A stretch of DNA of 64,000 bases, taken from Bradyrhizobium septentrionale. GTDB lineage: Bacteria > Pseudomonadota > Alphaproteobacteria > Rhizobiales > Xanthobacteraceae. The stretch's first letter is position 1, and every line of letters starts with the position of its first letter. The translations under genes and the position numbers were made by a program. Positions 20,959 to 32,055 of the stretch are shown in pieces. The notes under the pieces are model-generated. The model searched no databases and was not told the origin of the DNA. It worked only from the letters and a program-made list of their open reading frames with translations. The stretch spans positions 7,768,501 through 7,832,500 of the forward strand of contig NZ_CP088285.1 of assembly GCF_011516645.4 (NCBI RefSeq), written 5' to 3'.

Positions 20959-21658
20959 ATGAAAATGGGCAATAGAAACGGGACTCGGACTTTGAAAATC
21001 AGGAATGTTTTGCTGGCATCGGCCGGCATGCTCGCACTGAGCGCTCTTGCACCCGCGTTGGCCGCCGACATGGCTGCACGCGCCCCCTACGTGAAGGCTC
21101 CGCCGCCGGCCGCGATCTACAACTGGACCGGCTTCTACATTGGCGGCTTCGGTGGCTATGCCAGCGAGGATTCCGGCAATCCGAAGATGGAAGGCGGCTT
21201 CGGCGGCGGCACCATCGGCTACAACTGGCAGGCCAGCAACATCGTATACGGCCTTGAGGCCGACGGCGCCTGGGCTGACGTCAATGCCTCCATCACCGGC
21301 TTCGGCATCACCGCGACGAGCAAGATCGACGCGCTGGGCACTGTGCGCGGCCGCCTCGGCTTCGCGGTCGACAAGGTGCTGTTCTACGGCACCGGCGGCT
21401 ATGCCTGGATCGACAACAAGATTACCTTTTAGCGGCTTCGGCCTGACCACCTCACAGAGCCACTTCCACTCCGGCTGGACCGTCGGCGCGGGCATCGAGG
21501 CCTTCATCGCGCCGCAGTGGTCGATCAAGGGCGAGTATCTGTATCGCAGCCTGAGCAGCGAGGACTATTTCGGCGTGCCCTCCGGCGACCTCAACCTGCA
21601 CAGCGTCCAGTTCGGCGTGAACTATCACTTCGGCGGCCCGATCGTCGCCAAGTACTGA
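20959..21658 (+). pseudogene. Second Omp25/RopB-like outer-membrane barrel, interrupted by a +1 frameshift
   Basis: The first part (20959-21432) encodes a signal peptide (IRNVLLASAGMLALSALAPA) and the front half of a barrel (YNWTGFYIGGFGGYA ... GTGGYAWIDNKITF) and stops at TAG 21430-21432. The next frame continues the protein without loss: SGFGLTTSQSHFHSGW ... GVNYHFGGPIVAKY, ending at 21658 with the aromatic terminus. Joining needs one base of the TTTT run at 21427-21430 to be skipped. Explanations are an indel mutation, a sequencing error, or +1 shifting at the TTT-TAG stop. Full product would be 232 residues, a normal size for the family. Confidence 0.85.
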
Positions 21659-21695
21659 TTGAAGTACTGAGCTGAAGCGACCTTGAGACCACGGA

Positions 21696-21723
21696 AAGGC
21701 CGACGCCTCGCGTCGGCCTTTTT
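21696..21723 (+). terminator. Rho-independent terminator of the second porin gene
   Basis: A perfect 11-base stem, 21696-21706 and 21710-21720, loop CTC, followed by a T-run to 21723. Lies 37 bases after the porin stop and before uvrA. Confidence 0.92.
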
Positions 21724-21914
21724 GCGTCTGGGAACCGGCCCTGCTGACGGCTGCTGCCATCGGGCAAACTATCCGTTGATGGATGCGACTCAACACTGGA
21801 AATCCGCCGCCGTTCTTCCTACGTTCCAGTCTTCTCACCCATCGGCGCAAGGTCCCGGCAGCACCGGCGATGCGCGCCCAAAAGGCGCCACATCATGCGC
21901 CCGGAATTGTCGCT

Positions 21915-24902
<2,988 letters not shown>

Positions 24903-24912
24903 TGTTGGCCTG

Positions 24913-25308
24913 GTGAGCAAGCCGCAAATATTCATCTCGTTCGGAGATGACGGCGTGCCGTCCCGTGCGGCGGCGCGCGTCAGCGTCCCGGAAAGCGTTA
25001 CGAGCAAAGCAGCGCTCTTGGCTACGCTTGCCGCGCAGCTCAAGTTTCCCGATTATTCTGGAACGAATTGGGATGCGTTCGAGGAGTGTATTCGCGATCT
25101 CTCGTGGTTGCCGCCCGGTCCAGTGTTGATTGCGCACGCTGACGTGCCGCTGATTAGTGATGCGCCGAACGCAATAACCTACGCTGCGATACTGAATGAA
25201 GCTGCACGCAAAATGTTGAGGTCGCAGGACCATCCGCTTTCGGTCGCATTTCCTCTCAAGCATCGCGAGCAAATCATATGGCTGCTTCGAGCCCACAGGA
25301 CTGATTAG
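24913..25308 (+). CDS. Barstar-family protein
   Basis: A 131-residue protein with the barstar core FPDYSGTNWDAFEECIRDL, the helix that in barstar covers the barnase active site. The GTG start at 24913 follows the uvrA stop by 10 bases, so it may be co-transcribed. No ribonuclease toxin gene is visible next to it, so it may be an orphan immunity protein or a barstar-like protein with another role. Codon use is a little more AT-rich than uvrA. Family call moderately sure; function inferred only. Confidence 0.75.
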   Translation: MSKPQIFISFGDDGVPSRAAARVSVPESVTSKAALLATLAAQLKFPDYSGTNWDAFEECIRDLSWLPPGPVLIAHADVPLISDAPNAITYAAILNEAARKMLRSQDHPLSVAFPLKHREQIIWLLRAHRTD

Positions 25309-25314
25309 CAAGTG

Positions 25315-25392
25315 CCCGGATGAGCGAAGCGACATCCGGGACTGTCGGCCGAACAAATCAACTGCTCCCGCATGTCGCTTCACTCATGCGGG
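25315..25392. repeat. Pair of REP-like palindromes in opposite orientation
   Basis: Two 26-base elements: CCCGGATGAGCGAAGCGACA... at 25315-25340, and its inverted relative CCCGCATGTCGCTTCACTCA... at 25367-25392. Each is a hairpin, and together they form a head-to-head doublet as in BIME-type extragenic elements. Located after the barstar-like gene and before the convergent PRC-barrel gene. Confidence 0.8.
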
Positions 25393-25419
25393 CTACAACA
25401 ACCGCCTCTCACCTCCGCG

Positions 25420-25743
25420 CTACACCGCCCAATAATTCGGGTGCGTGTAGCGGTCGCCCCAGTCGAACGCGTCGCCGTCCAACTCGGATGGGCCGGTGCG
25501 CAGATCCTCCAGAGTCACCTCGGCCTCGAAGGCCTGCCGCTCGGGATCGAATCGCAGCGCGGTCCATCTGACGGGATAGTGGTGGTGGGTACTCAGCACG
25601 CCGCCGGTCTTGATGACGGCGTAGGCCACCGTTCCGCTCACCTTGTCGAGCATTAGCCGCTCGATCGATCCGAGCTTCGTGCCGTCGCGTCCGAACACGC
25701 AGACATGCTCGACGCGGTCGCTGGGCACCAAGGTATGATGCAT
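25420..25743 (-). CDS. PRC-barrel domain protein
   Basis: A 107-residue protein. RVEHVCVFGRDGTKLGSIERLMLDKVSG and GTVAYAVIKTGGVLS are the PRC-barrel strand pattern; HHHYPVRWTALRFDPERQAF follows as in stand-alone stress-related PRC-barrel proteins of rhizobia. The ATG at 25743 is preceded by GGGAGGATGCC. The C-terminus ends DRYTHPNYWAV. Soluble, probably cytoplasmic; precise role unknown. Confidence 0.85.
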   Translation of the reverse strand: MHHTLVPSDRVEHVCVFGRDGTKLGSIERLMLDKVSGTVAYAVIKTGGVLSTHHHYPVRWTALRFDPERQAFEAEVTLEDLRTGPSELDGDAFDWGDRYTHPNYWAV

Positions 25744-25890
25744 GGCATCCTCCCTGTTTTCCCTTGTTCGGACGAGATTATAGCATTGGCGCACACCGGG
25801 CGTGCAGAGATCGTGTCTACCGCGGTGCGGCAAACCCGCCGGGTATCGCGTGTGGCATCAAGGAGCGTTTGCGCCGGTGTTCCCACATCC

Positions 25891-26013
25891 GTCATGGCCG
25901 GGCATAGCCGTCCGAAGGACGGCGTCGCTTCCGCTCGCCTACGTCCCGGCCATCCACGTCTTACTTGCTGCAGAAGCCAAGACGTGGATGCCCGGGACAA
26001 GCCCGGGCATGAC
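25891..26013. repeat. Long dispersed palindromic repeat (Bradyrhizobium type)
   Basis: A 123-base unit bounded by GTCATGGCCGGGC (25891-25903) and GCCCGGGCATGAC (26001-26013). Inside are perfect 12-base arms CATCCACGTCTT (25951-25962) and AAGACGTGGATG (25979-25990). The whole can fold into one long hairpin. The form is familiar from intergenic regions of Bradyrhizobium chromosomes. The surrounding gap 25744-26089 holds nothing else that I can support. Confidence 0.75.
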
Positions 26014-26089
26014 GCGTGTTGGATGAATTGGCCAAACGGCCGGCACCGAATTCGCAGCACGATCGGTACATTACTCCGCCAGCACCGCC

Positions 26090-27025
26090 CTACTCCGTTC
26101 TTCTCAGAAACACGCCGAACGCCCTTGGCCCGTCGCCGACCTTGATCTCGCCGACCACCTTCAGCTCGGCGGCATCGATCACGCTGAGCGTGTTGCTCTC
26201 CCAGTTCGCGACGACGATGCGCTTGCCGTCGGCCGTCGCCTCGATGCCTTCGGGGTAATCGCCGACGTTGATCCGCTTCAATGGCTGCAAGGTCGCGAGG
26301 TCGAACACGCTGACCTTGCCGTCGTACTGGTCGGTGACGAAGCCGCGGCCCTGCGCCAGCGCCACCGCATAGGGGCGCAGGCCGACATGGACGCAGCCGA
26401 GCTCGCGGGCGGTCGCAATGTCGATCACGGAGACGTCGTTGGAGCCGACATTGGCGGTGTAGGCACGCTTGCCCTCGGCATCGATGGTGACGCCGAACGG
26501 GCGGGTGCCGACCTTCACGATCCCTCTCCGCTCCCGCGTCGAGGTATCGATGATCGAGACACTGTCATCGTCGCGGTCCGCCGAGAGCAGCAAGCGCCCG
26601 TCCAGCGTCACCGCGAGCCCGGACGGCGATGCGCCGACCGCGATGCTGGCGACGACCCGTTGTTCCCTGGCATCGATCACCCGTATCGCGGCGGCGTACC
26701 AGTCGGCGACATAGACCGTTGCCCCGTCGGGCGCGACCGCGATGCCGAGCGGACCGCCGCCGACATCGACCCGGCCGACCACCTTTCGCGCTGACGCATC
26801 GACCACGGTCAGCGCCTTGGCGTCGGGGCTCGTCACATAGGCAAAGCGGCCGTCATTGCTGACGGCGATGCCGGCCGGCTTGCCGCCGATCGCGATGGTG
26901 GCGACCGGCTTCGACGTCGCGAGATCGACCACCGTGAGATCGTCGCTGAGCTGGTTGGTGACGAACGCCTCCTCGGCATGCGCGGTGCCGAGGCCGAGCA
27001 GCGCCGCGACAACGATCGCCCGCAT
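26090..27025 (-). CDS. YVTN-type beta-propeller protein, periplasmic
   Basis: A 311-residue protein with signal peptide (MRAIVVAALLGLGTAHA) and seven repeats of the pattern 'V..DA....V..I.VG..P.G.A...DG...YV', for example AYVTSPDAKALTVVDAS, VYVADWYAAAIRVIDA and AYTANVGSNDVSVIDIA. This is a seven-bladed YVTN propeller as found beside PQQ-dependent alcohol dehydrogenase systems. Starts 2 bases after the SRPBCC gene stop, so the two are one operon. No dehydrogenase gene lies in the window. Role uncertain, perhaps a periplasmic accessory factor. Confidence 0.88.
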   Translation of the reverse strand: MRAIVVAALLGLGTAHAEEAFVTNQLSDDLTVVDLATSKPVATIAIGGKPAGIAVSNDGRFAYVTSPDAKALTVVDASARKVVGRVDVGGGPLGIAVAPDGATVYVADWYAAAIRVIDAREQRVVASIAVGASPSGLAVTLDGRLLLSADRDDDSVSIIDTSTRERRGIVKVGTRPFGVTIDAEGKRAYTANVGSNDVSVIDIATARELGCVHVGLRPYAVALAQGRGFVTDQYDGKVSVFDLATLQPLKRINVGDYPEGIEATADGKRIVVANWESNTLSVIDAAELKVVGEIKVGDGPRAFGVFLRRTE

Positions 27026-27027
27026 GC

Positions 27028-27567
27028 TCAGCTGCCGCTCTCGATCTTCTTCTTCAACGCCTCAAGGCCGGCGCGGTAGAGCCCGCTCACAGCCTTCACC
27101 GCGGCTTCGTCGCTCAGTTCCGGCGGCGGGTCGTTGTTCGGGAAGCCGCGATAGAACGCGCCGGTCCATTCCAGCTTCGTCTTGCCGCCGGGCGCCGGCG
27201 ACAGCGACAGCGTCGAGGAATAATTGGTCACCGGCAGCACCTTCACGTCGACCGCCGTAATCCGGTACGAATAGCTCATCATCTCGGGCTCGTATTTGTA
27301 GAGCTCCTCGTCGACGGTGGCGCCGGGCGCCAAGGTCAGCCGCCGTGTGGCGCCGATCTCGTTGCCCTTCTCGCCTTCGGTCTTGCTGACGCCGGGAAGC
27401 CAGCTCATGTCCTGGAAATTGCCGATCACCGCCCACACCTTGGCCTGCGGCGCGTCGATCTCGATCGATTCCCGCACCTTCTGCCGGGTCGGCCCATGGG
27501 CCCAGGCGGCCCCCAGCACAGCCAATGCCGCCACCACGACGCCAGCCTTCGCGATCGCTCTCCTCAT
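27028..27567 (-). CDS. Secreted SRPBCC-family protein, MxaD-like
   Basis: A 179-residue protein with a signal peptide (AKAGVVVAALAVLGAAWAHG) followed by a START/Bet v1-like fold: KVRESIEIDAPQAKVWAVIG, NFQDMSWLPGV, ATRRLTLAPG, MSYSYRITAVD, and a long last helix ALEALKKKIES. MxaD of methylotrophs, a periplasmic protein helping methanol dehydrogenase pass electrons to cytochrome c, has this layout. Together with the next gene (a YVTN propeller) it suggests an accessory pair for a PQQ-enzyme located elsewhere. That role is inferred. Confidence 0.82.
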   Translation of the reverse strand: MRRAIAKAGVVVAALAVLGAAWAHGPTRQKVRESIEIDAPQAKVWAVIGNFQDMSWLPGVSKTEGEKGNEIGATRRLTLAPGATVDEELYKYEPEMMSYSYRITAVDVKVLPVTNYSSTLSLSPAPGGKTKLEWTGAFYRGFPNNDPPPELSDEAAVKAVSGLYRAGLEALKKKIESGS

Positions 27568-27772
27568 GTCGTCTCCCTGATCTGTCGGTCTGCCGCCAAG
27601 CGCGTGCCGAAGCTTATGGGTCGAGGTTTAGACCGGATCGAGGAGCCGCCGCTTGCACCAGAGCGAAGTCGCGGGCGCCGTCTTCCCCGGGAGGCAAGCC
27701 TCCCTCATTGCTCGCCGCCGCGACGAACCGCCTTGGAACCGTCGCAGAATTTCCGGACTGCCCCAAGAGAGA

Positions 27773-27792
27773 GCCCGGCAAGAATGCCGGGC
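27773..27792 (-). terminator. Likely terminator hairpin of the RTX gene
   Basis: A perfect 8-base stem GCCCGGCA (27773-27780) / TGCCGGGC (27785-27792) with loop AGAA. On the minus strand it is followed by TCTCTCTTGG, a weak T-rich tail. About 30 bases after the RTX stop codon. Confidence 0.55.
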
Positions 27793-27823
27793 CCCTGTCG
27801 TGCGGTTCTCCGCGTGCCTTCCG

Positions 27824-29074
27824 TCAAAACGAATGCGTACTGGCGAACTCGGTTGCATTTGTCCCGTTCAGCCATATTGCCGTTGCTGAATCGAGCTGGA
27901 TGACGAAATACGCGCCATTCTGGTAGCTGTGTGAAAGCAGCAATTCGTTCGAATTGATGAGGCTGCCGACGGGTCCGATGAAGCCGACACTGTCGCGCAC
28001 GTTGAAGTCCTGGACGACCTGAATCCCCGTTGTGCCGCCGACATAGTAGGTGTTGGTGCCGGTCGAGGTCCCCGCGCCTCCGCCGTCGCCACCGAAGTAG
28101 TAGTTGACGCCGGTGCCGCCGTAAAAAATGTCGTCTCCGGCACCCCCGATCAGAACGTCGACGCCGTCGCCGCCGAACATCGTGTCGTTGCCGGTGCCGC
28201 CGTAGGCGTAATCATTGGCGCCGTTGCCGTACAACCAGTCGTTTCCGTCGTCGCCGATCAGGATGGACGTGCTGTTGTCCAGGGCGACGAGGGTATCGTT
28301 GCCAATTCCTCCATAAGCGGAGACCGGAGACGAAGCCGCCCCGCCGATGTAGATGTAGTCGTCGCCTGCATCGCCCAGCGCCACGTCGGTACCGAGCGTG
28401 TACGCCCCGGCAGTGCCGGTCAGGAGCACGTCGTTTCCTGTCCCGCCATACATGGTGTCTCCCTCGGCGCCGCCATAAAGCCAATCGTTGCCGCTCCCGC
28501 CGAACAGGACATCGTATCCGTCACCGCCGAACACGACGTCATTGCCGTTGCCGCCGTACAGACCGGGAGTGCTGGTCACTCCGTTAATACCGATGATGTT
28601 GCCACCGGATTCGTTTCCGGCGTCTCCGTAGAGAGTGTCCGATCCATCACCGGCCAGGATGGCATCGCGGCCTCCGCCGCCGTAGACCATGGAATTCGTG
28701 CTTCCAGTGCCGCCTGTACTGTTGGTCGCGTAGTCGTCGCCTTCTCCGCCGTACACGTATTGGACGTTCGAAACCGTCGTATAGAAGAAGATCGCGTCGT
28801 TTCCGTCGCCGCCATAATAGTTGCCGTACGTGGTGCCACCGAATGCGGCGCTCAGGTAATCGTCGCCCTCACCACCTTCCCAGTACGCGAAGCCCGGAAC
28901 GCTCGATTCGAGGTGGTCGTTGCCCCGGCCACCATAGAGATGGTTGTACCCAGCGGATGCCAAAACCGTGTTATTGCCGCTATCCCCGTAAAAGTCCGTC
29001 ATCAAATCATTCCCCATTGCCGCAGAAAAATTGAAAATTGAGGCAGCACAGCTGCCAAGCTGCCGTGAAGTCAT
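27824..29074 (-). CDS. RTX (hemolysin-type calcium-binding repeat) protein
   Basis: A 416-residue acidic, glycine-rich protein. From about residue 30 to 340 it carries at least fifteen GGxGxDxxx nonapeptides (GGRGNDHLE, GGEGDDYLS, GGDGYDVLF, GGTGNDVLL and others), which form a calcium-binding parallel beta-roll. The last 75 residues (VVQDFNVRDSVGFIGPVGSL ... FASTHSF) look like a type I secretion end region. There is no catalytic domain. The ATG at 29074 is used; ATGs at residues 20 and 25 (the latter after GGGGAA) are alternatives. No HlyB/HlyD genes nearby. Probably a surface or secreted structural protein. Confidence 0.88.
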   Translation of the reverse strand: MTSRQLGSCAASIFNFSAAMGNDLMTDFYGDSGNNTVLASAGYNHLYGGRGNDHLESSVPGFAYWEGGEGDDYLSAAFGGTTYGNYYGGDGNDAIFFYTTVSNVQYVYGGEGDDYATNSTGGTGSTNSMVYGGGGRDAILAGDGSDTLYGDAGNESGGNIIGINGVTSTPGLYGGNGNDVVFGGDGYDVLFGGSGNDWLYGGAEGDTMYGGTGNDVLLTGTAGAYTLGTDVALGDAGDDYIYIGGAASSPVSAYGGIGNDTLVALDNSTSILIGDDGNDWLYGNGANDYAYGGTGNDTMFGGDGVDVLIGGAGDDIFYGGTGVNYYFGGDGGGAGTSTGTNTYYVGGTTGIQVVQDFNVRDSVGFIGPVGSLINSNELLLSHSYQNGAYFVIQLDSATAIWLNGTNATEFASTHSF

Positions 29075-29242
29075 GGCCCAGTGTCAAGCTATCAAACGGG
29101 ATGAGACGTCGAGGTCATGCTGATGACAGCAGCGTTCGTCATCCATGCTCGGAGGCCAGAACGTAGGTCCAGTCGCAGCTACGGCCTCGTCCGCGTGGCC
29201 GTCAGCACCGGGCCGCTGGTCGTCTGCGGTAGATTGTCACCC

Positions 29243-29998
29243 TCACTCCGCGATTGCCGCCTCGACGAACCCTTTCGGGTCGTCGCAGAATTCGCGCATG
29301 ACCTTGTAGTGATCCGTGTCCCTCAGGTTCACCGGCTCGAGCCCGTACTTCGTCAGCCGCAGCAGCGTGGCGTTCGGATAGGCCATCAGGACAGGCGAAT
29401 GCGTGGCCATGATCACTTGGCAGTGGCCGCTACAGTTCATCCGATGCAGCAGCTTGAGGAACTCGATCTGGCGCGCGGGCGACAGCGCCGACTCCGGTTC
29501 ATCGAAGATGAAGATGCCTTGCCGCTGGCAGCGCTCCTCGAAGAAGCGCAAAAAGCCCTCGCCATGCGAATGCGATAGAAAGTCGGCATAGGGGCTAGCG
29601 ACGGAGTCGAGATATCTGGCGACCGAGAAGAAGCTCTCGGCGCGGAAGAACCAGCCTTTGGTGATTTTCGGCAGCCAGCTCGCGCGGAGCGCGGTCGCAA
29701 GCGAGCCGCCCATCTTCTCGACCGCGTTGCCGTGATCGACCGGCATGTAGCCCTTGCCGCCGCCGGCGTCGTCATAGCCGGCCATCACGGCGATGCCTTC
29801 CAGCAGGGTCGACTTGCCGGTGCCGTTCTCGCCGACAATGATGGTAACAGCCTTGTCGAAGCTCAGCTCGAAATCGTCACGCCGCAGCGGCAGCACGAAT
29901 GGGTAAGTCTCGCGGTCCGCAATCCGCGCGGGGTCGAGCCAGACCCGCCGCAGGTATGGCGCGGGCATGTTGATCGGGCGGTTTCGTCCTCTGGCCAT
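29243..29998 (-). CDS. AAA/ABC-type ATPase, COG3910-like
   Basis: A 251-residue single-domain ATPase. Walker A GENGTGKSTLLEG (about residues 50-62), Walker B GIFIFDEPESALSP (about 165-178) and the H-loop MATHSPVLM (about 200-208) are clear. The short length, without the long coiled coil of SMC/RecN, matches the stand-alone predicted ATPases of COG3910. ATG at 29998 follows GGGAGGCAGG. The partner and role are unknown; no toxin or nuclease gene is beside it. Confidence 0.88.
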   Translation of the reverse strand: MARGRNRPINMPAPYLRRVWLDPARIADRETYPFVLPLRRDDFELSFDKAVTIIVGENGTGKSTLLEGIAVMAGYDDAGGGKGYMPVDHGNAVEKMGGSLATALRASWLPKITKGWFFRAESFFSVARYLDSVASPYADFLSHSHGEGFLRFFEERCQRQGIFIFDEPESALSPARQIEFLKLLHRMNCSGHCQVIMATHSPVLMAYPNATLLRLTKYGLEPVNLRDTDHYKVMREFCDDPKGFVEAAIAE

Positions 29999-30314
29999 TC
30001 GTCCTGCCTCCCAACGCTCAGCGGCGGCGAAAACCAAGGTTTCAGATCGACGCAGCATCGTCAAGAACATAACAGGAACAATATAATCGCTAACGCGCGC
30101 CGCCGCCTCGCGTCGCGGCCCTGTCGCGCGCATGCCAGTTGGGGAACCCCGGCCATATTTTGGCCATGGCCCATTTCTTAAAGGCCTGAGCGGGCCATGT
30201 CCCGCCTCGTGAGCGCCGCCGGACCGATGCGGTCCCTTCGCTACCAAACGCAGATCGTCGCTGCGCCCCTCCCCACACCAAGGATGGTCTGCCAACAACA
30301 AGAAGGACTTTTGT

Positions 30315-30695
30315 ATGCGTAAACTCCTGACTGCGGTTGCCGTGTTTTCGGCCCTTGCTTCTTCTGCCGCCGAAGCCCGCGGCCATCACCGTCATCGCCA
30401 TCATGCACATTCCGGCCGTCCAGCGGCGTGGTGCGGATGGTTCATGCGCACCCAGGTCGGTAGCGATCCGGGTCCGCAGTTCAATCTGGCACGATCCTGG
30501 ACGCGATACGGCAGCAATGCGGGTGGCCCTTCGGTCGGCACGATCGTGGTTTGGCGTCACCACGTCGGCAAGATCGTAGGCCAGCAGAACGGTCAGTGGA
30601 TCGTACAGAGCGGCAACGACGGCCATGCCGTGCGCACGCGGCCGCGATCAATTGCCGGCGCGATTGCGTTTCGAAACGCATACGCTTCGTTCTAA
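30315..30695 (+). CDS. Small secreted His-rich protein, conserved hypothetical
   Basis: A 126-residue protein with a signal peptide (MRKLLTAVAVFSALASSAAE) then a His-rich stretch GHHRHRHHAHSG and a compact domain PAAWCGWFMRTQVGSDPGPQFNLA ... GTIVVWRHHVGKIVGQQNGQWIVQSGND. The Cys followed later by VWRHHVGKIVG is reminiscent of a CHAP/NlpC-like cysteine-His arrangement, but the match is weak. AAGGAC precedes the ATG by about 7 bases. The His-rich part might bind metal. Function unknown. Confidence 0.7.
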   Translation: MRKLLTAVAVFSALASSAAEARGHHRHRHHAHSGRPAAWCGWFMRTQVGSDPGPQFNLARSWTRYGSNAGGPSVGTIVVWRHHVGKIVGQQNGQWIVQSGNDGHAVRTRPRSIAGAIAFRNAYASF

Positions 30696-30839
30696 GGAAC
30701 CGTGGTGGCATTCCTCGCCGGTATACGAACCGTTCATAACAGCTGCCTACGCTGAGCGTGGGCTTCGCCCTGAGGCCCTCAGACGGGCGTCGTCGCCTGA
30801 GTTGACCAGGCGGCGGCGCTTGCCCTGTGGCCTCTCCGA

Positions 30840-30965
30840 TCAAGTTGCGCGCGCGGTGGTGGCAGCCTGAGAAGCCGTAATATGCCTGGACGTCGTGATC
30901 GCGGCGAATGTCACCGCCAGGCCAAATACAATTGAAAAAACGATCAAAGCAAAACGTGGCGTCAT
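30840..30965 (-). CDS. 41-residue single-helix membrane protein
   Basis: A short reading frame starting MTPRFALIVFSIVFGLAVTF, continuing AAITTSRHITASQAATTARAT and stopping at TGA 30842-30840. Residues 5-23 form one strong membrane helix; the tail is polar, Ala/Thr-rich. The ATG is preceded by AGGAGG at 7 bases, the best ribosome site in this region, which is the main support. It lies 45 bases from the left end of the IS630 element, convergent with the secreted protein gene. No family recognised. Confidence 0.55.
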   Translation of the reverse strand: MTPRFALIVFSIVFGLAVTFAAITTSRHITASQAATTARAT

Positions 30966-31033
30966 CGACGAGCCTCCTACCCCAGGACGCCCCCCTTCTC
31001 GCAATTCTAGAGCGGGATGGGGTTAGGTTGAAT

Positions 31034-31100
31034 CGATTTGGGATTCCCAAATCGGTGTGTTTCTGATTCACCATGCTGACTGGGTTGGAGGCCAGCATGG
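31034..31100 (+). promoter_or_regulatory. Two hairpins in the leader of the IS630 transposase
   Basis: A perfect 9-base stem CGATTTGGG (31034-31042) / CCCAAATCG (31046-31054) with loop ATT, then an 8-base stem CCATGCTG (31071-31078) / CAGCATGG (31093-31100) that ends against the start codon at 31101. The second would hide the translation start in transcripts that read in from outside, a known way for insertion sequences to limit their own expression. Confidence 0.5.
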
Positions 31101-32040
31101 ATGGGCAAGCCTTATTCTCTGGATCTTCGCAAGCGAGTCGTGTCGGCGATCGAGGGCGGGATGTCTCGCAATCAGGCGGCCAAGCAGTTTGGGGTCGCGA
31201 TCAGCACCGCAATCGGTTGGATGCAGCGGGTCGAGGAGACCGGCAGCGTTGAGCCTGGCCAGATGGGCGGTCATAAGCCGAGGGCGGTTTCGGGAGACCA
31301 CGCGGCTTGGCTGTCGCAGCGGATCAAGGACGGCGATTTCACTATACGGGGGCTCGTTGCCGAGCTTGCTGGACGCGGCCTGAAGGTCGACTATCACTCG
31401 GTGTGGGACTTCGTGCATGCCGAGAAGCTAAGCTTCAAAAAAAAGCGTGGCGGCTGGCGAACGGGATCGACCCGCGGTCGCGCGGCGGCGAGCCCAGTGG
31501 ACAAAATATCAAGGGCGCGTCGAAGCTGAGCGGCTCGTCTTCATCGACGAGACATGGACCAGAACCGATATGGCGCCTTTGCGTGGATGGGCACCGCGCG
31601 GGCACAGACTTCCTGCCACGGTTCCCCACGGTCGCTGGAAGACCATGACCTTCCTGGCGGCCCTGCGCCATGACCGGATCGATGCGCCATGGTTCATCGA
31701 GGGGCCGATCGATGGCGTGAGCTTTCGCACCTATGTCGAGAAGGTTCTTCTGCCTGTCCTTCGACCCGGCGATATCGTCGTCTTGGATAACCTCGGTAGC
31801 CACAGGAGCAAAGCAGTTCGCCAACTCATCCGTTCGGTCGGCGCCAAACTCTTCTTCCTGCCCAAATACTCGCCCGACCTGAACCCGATCGAACAGGTCT
31901 TTGCCAAGCTCAAGCATCTGCTCCGCAAAGCTGCCGCGCGAACCGTCGACGCGGTCTGCGCCGCAATCGGCCACGCACTCGACGCCTTCACCCCCGAGGA
32001 ATGCGCCAATTACCTGAAAAATTCAGGCTATCGAACTTAA
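31101..32040 (+). CDS. IS630-family transposase in two frames (possible slippage at A8)
   Basis: First frame, from ATG 31101: helix-turn-helix part MGKPYSLDLRKRVVSAIEGG ... NQAAKQFGVAISTAIGWMQRV, linker, then LSFKKK at an A8 run (31437-31444). The catalytic part is in the next frame: FIDETWTRTD (first Asp), VVLDNLGSHRS (second Asp), and NPIEQVFAKLK (the Glu), finishing NYLKNSGYRT at 32040. Loss of one A restores a single protein of about 312 residues. Such +1 (or one-base-deletion) slippage on poly-A is common in IS630 elements annotated as programmed frameshifts, so the element may be active; a plain mutation is the alternative. Confidence 0.85.
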
Positions 32041-32055
32041 TGCCATCACGCTTTA

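Larger units (their letters stand above)
31008..32055 (+). mobile_element. IS630-family insertion sequence
   Basis: About 1.05 kb. Imperfect terminal inverted repeats: left end from TAGAGCGGGATGGGGTTAGG (31008) and right end, read on the minus strand, TAAAGCGTGATGGCATTAAG (from 32055); about 16 of the first 22 positions agree. Both ends carry the TA expected of IS630/Tc1-mariner target duplication. The cargo is one transposase gene split over two frames. Confidence 0.85.

Noticed and set aside
25315..25392. Paired palindromes as a CRISPR fragment
   Set aside because: Two inverted REP-type hairpins in opposite orientation, not direct repeats with spacers, and no cas genes.
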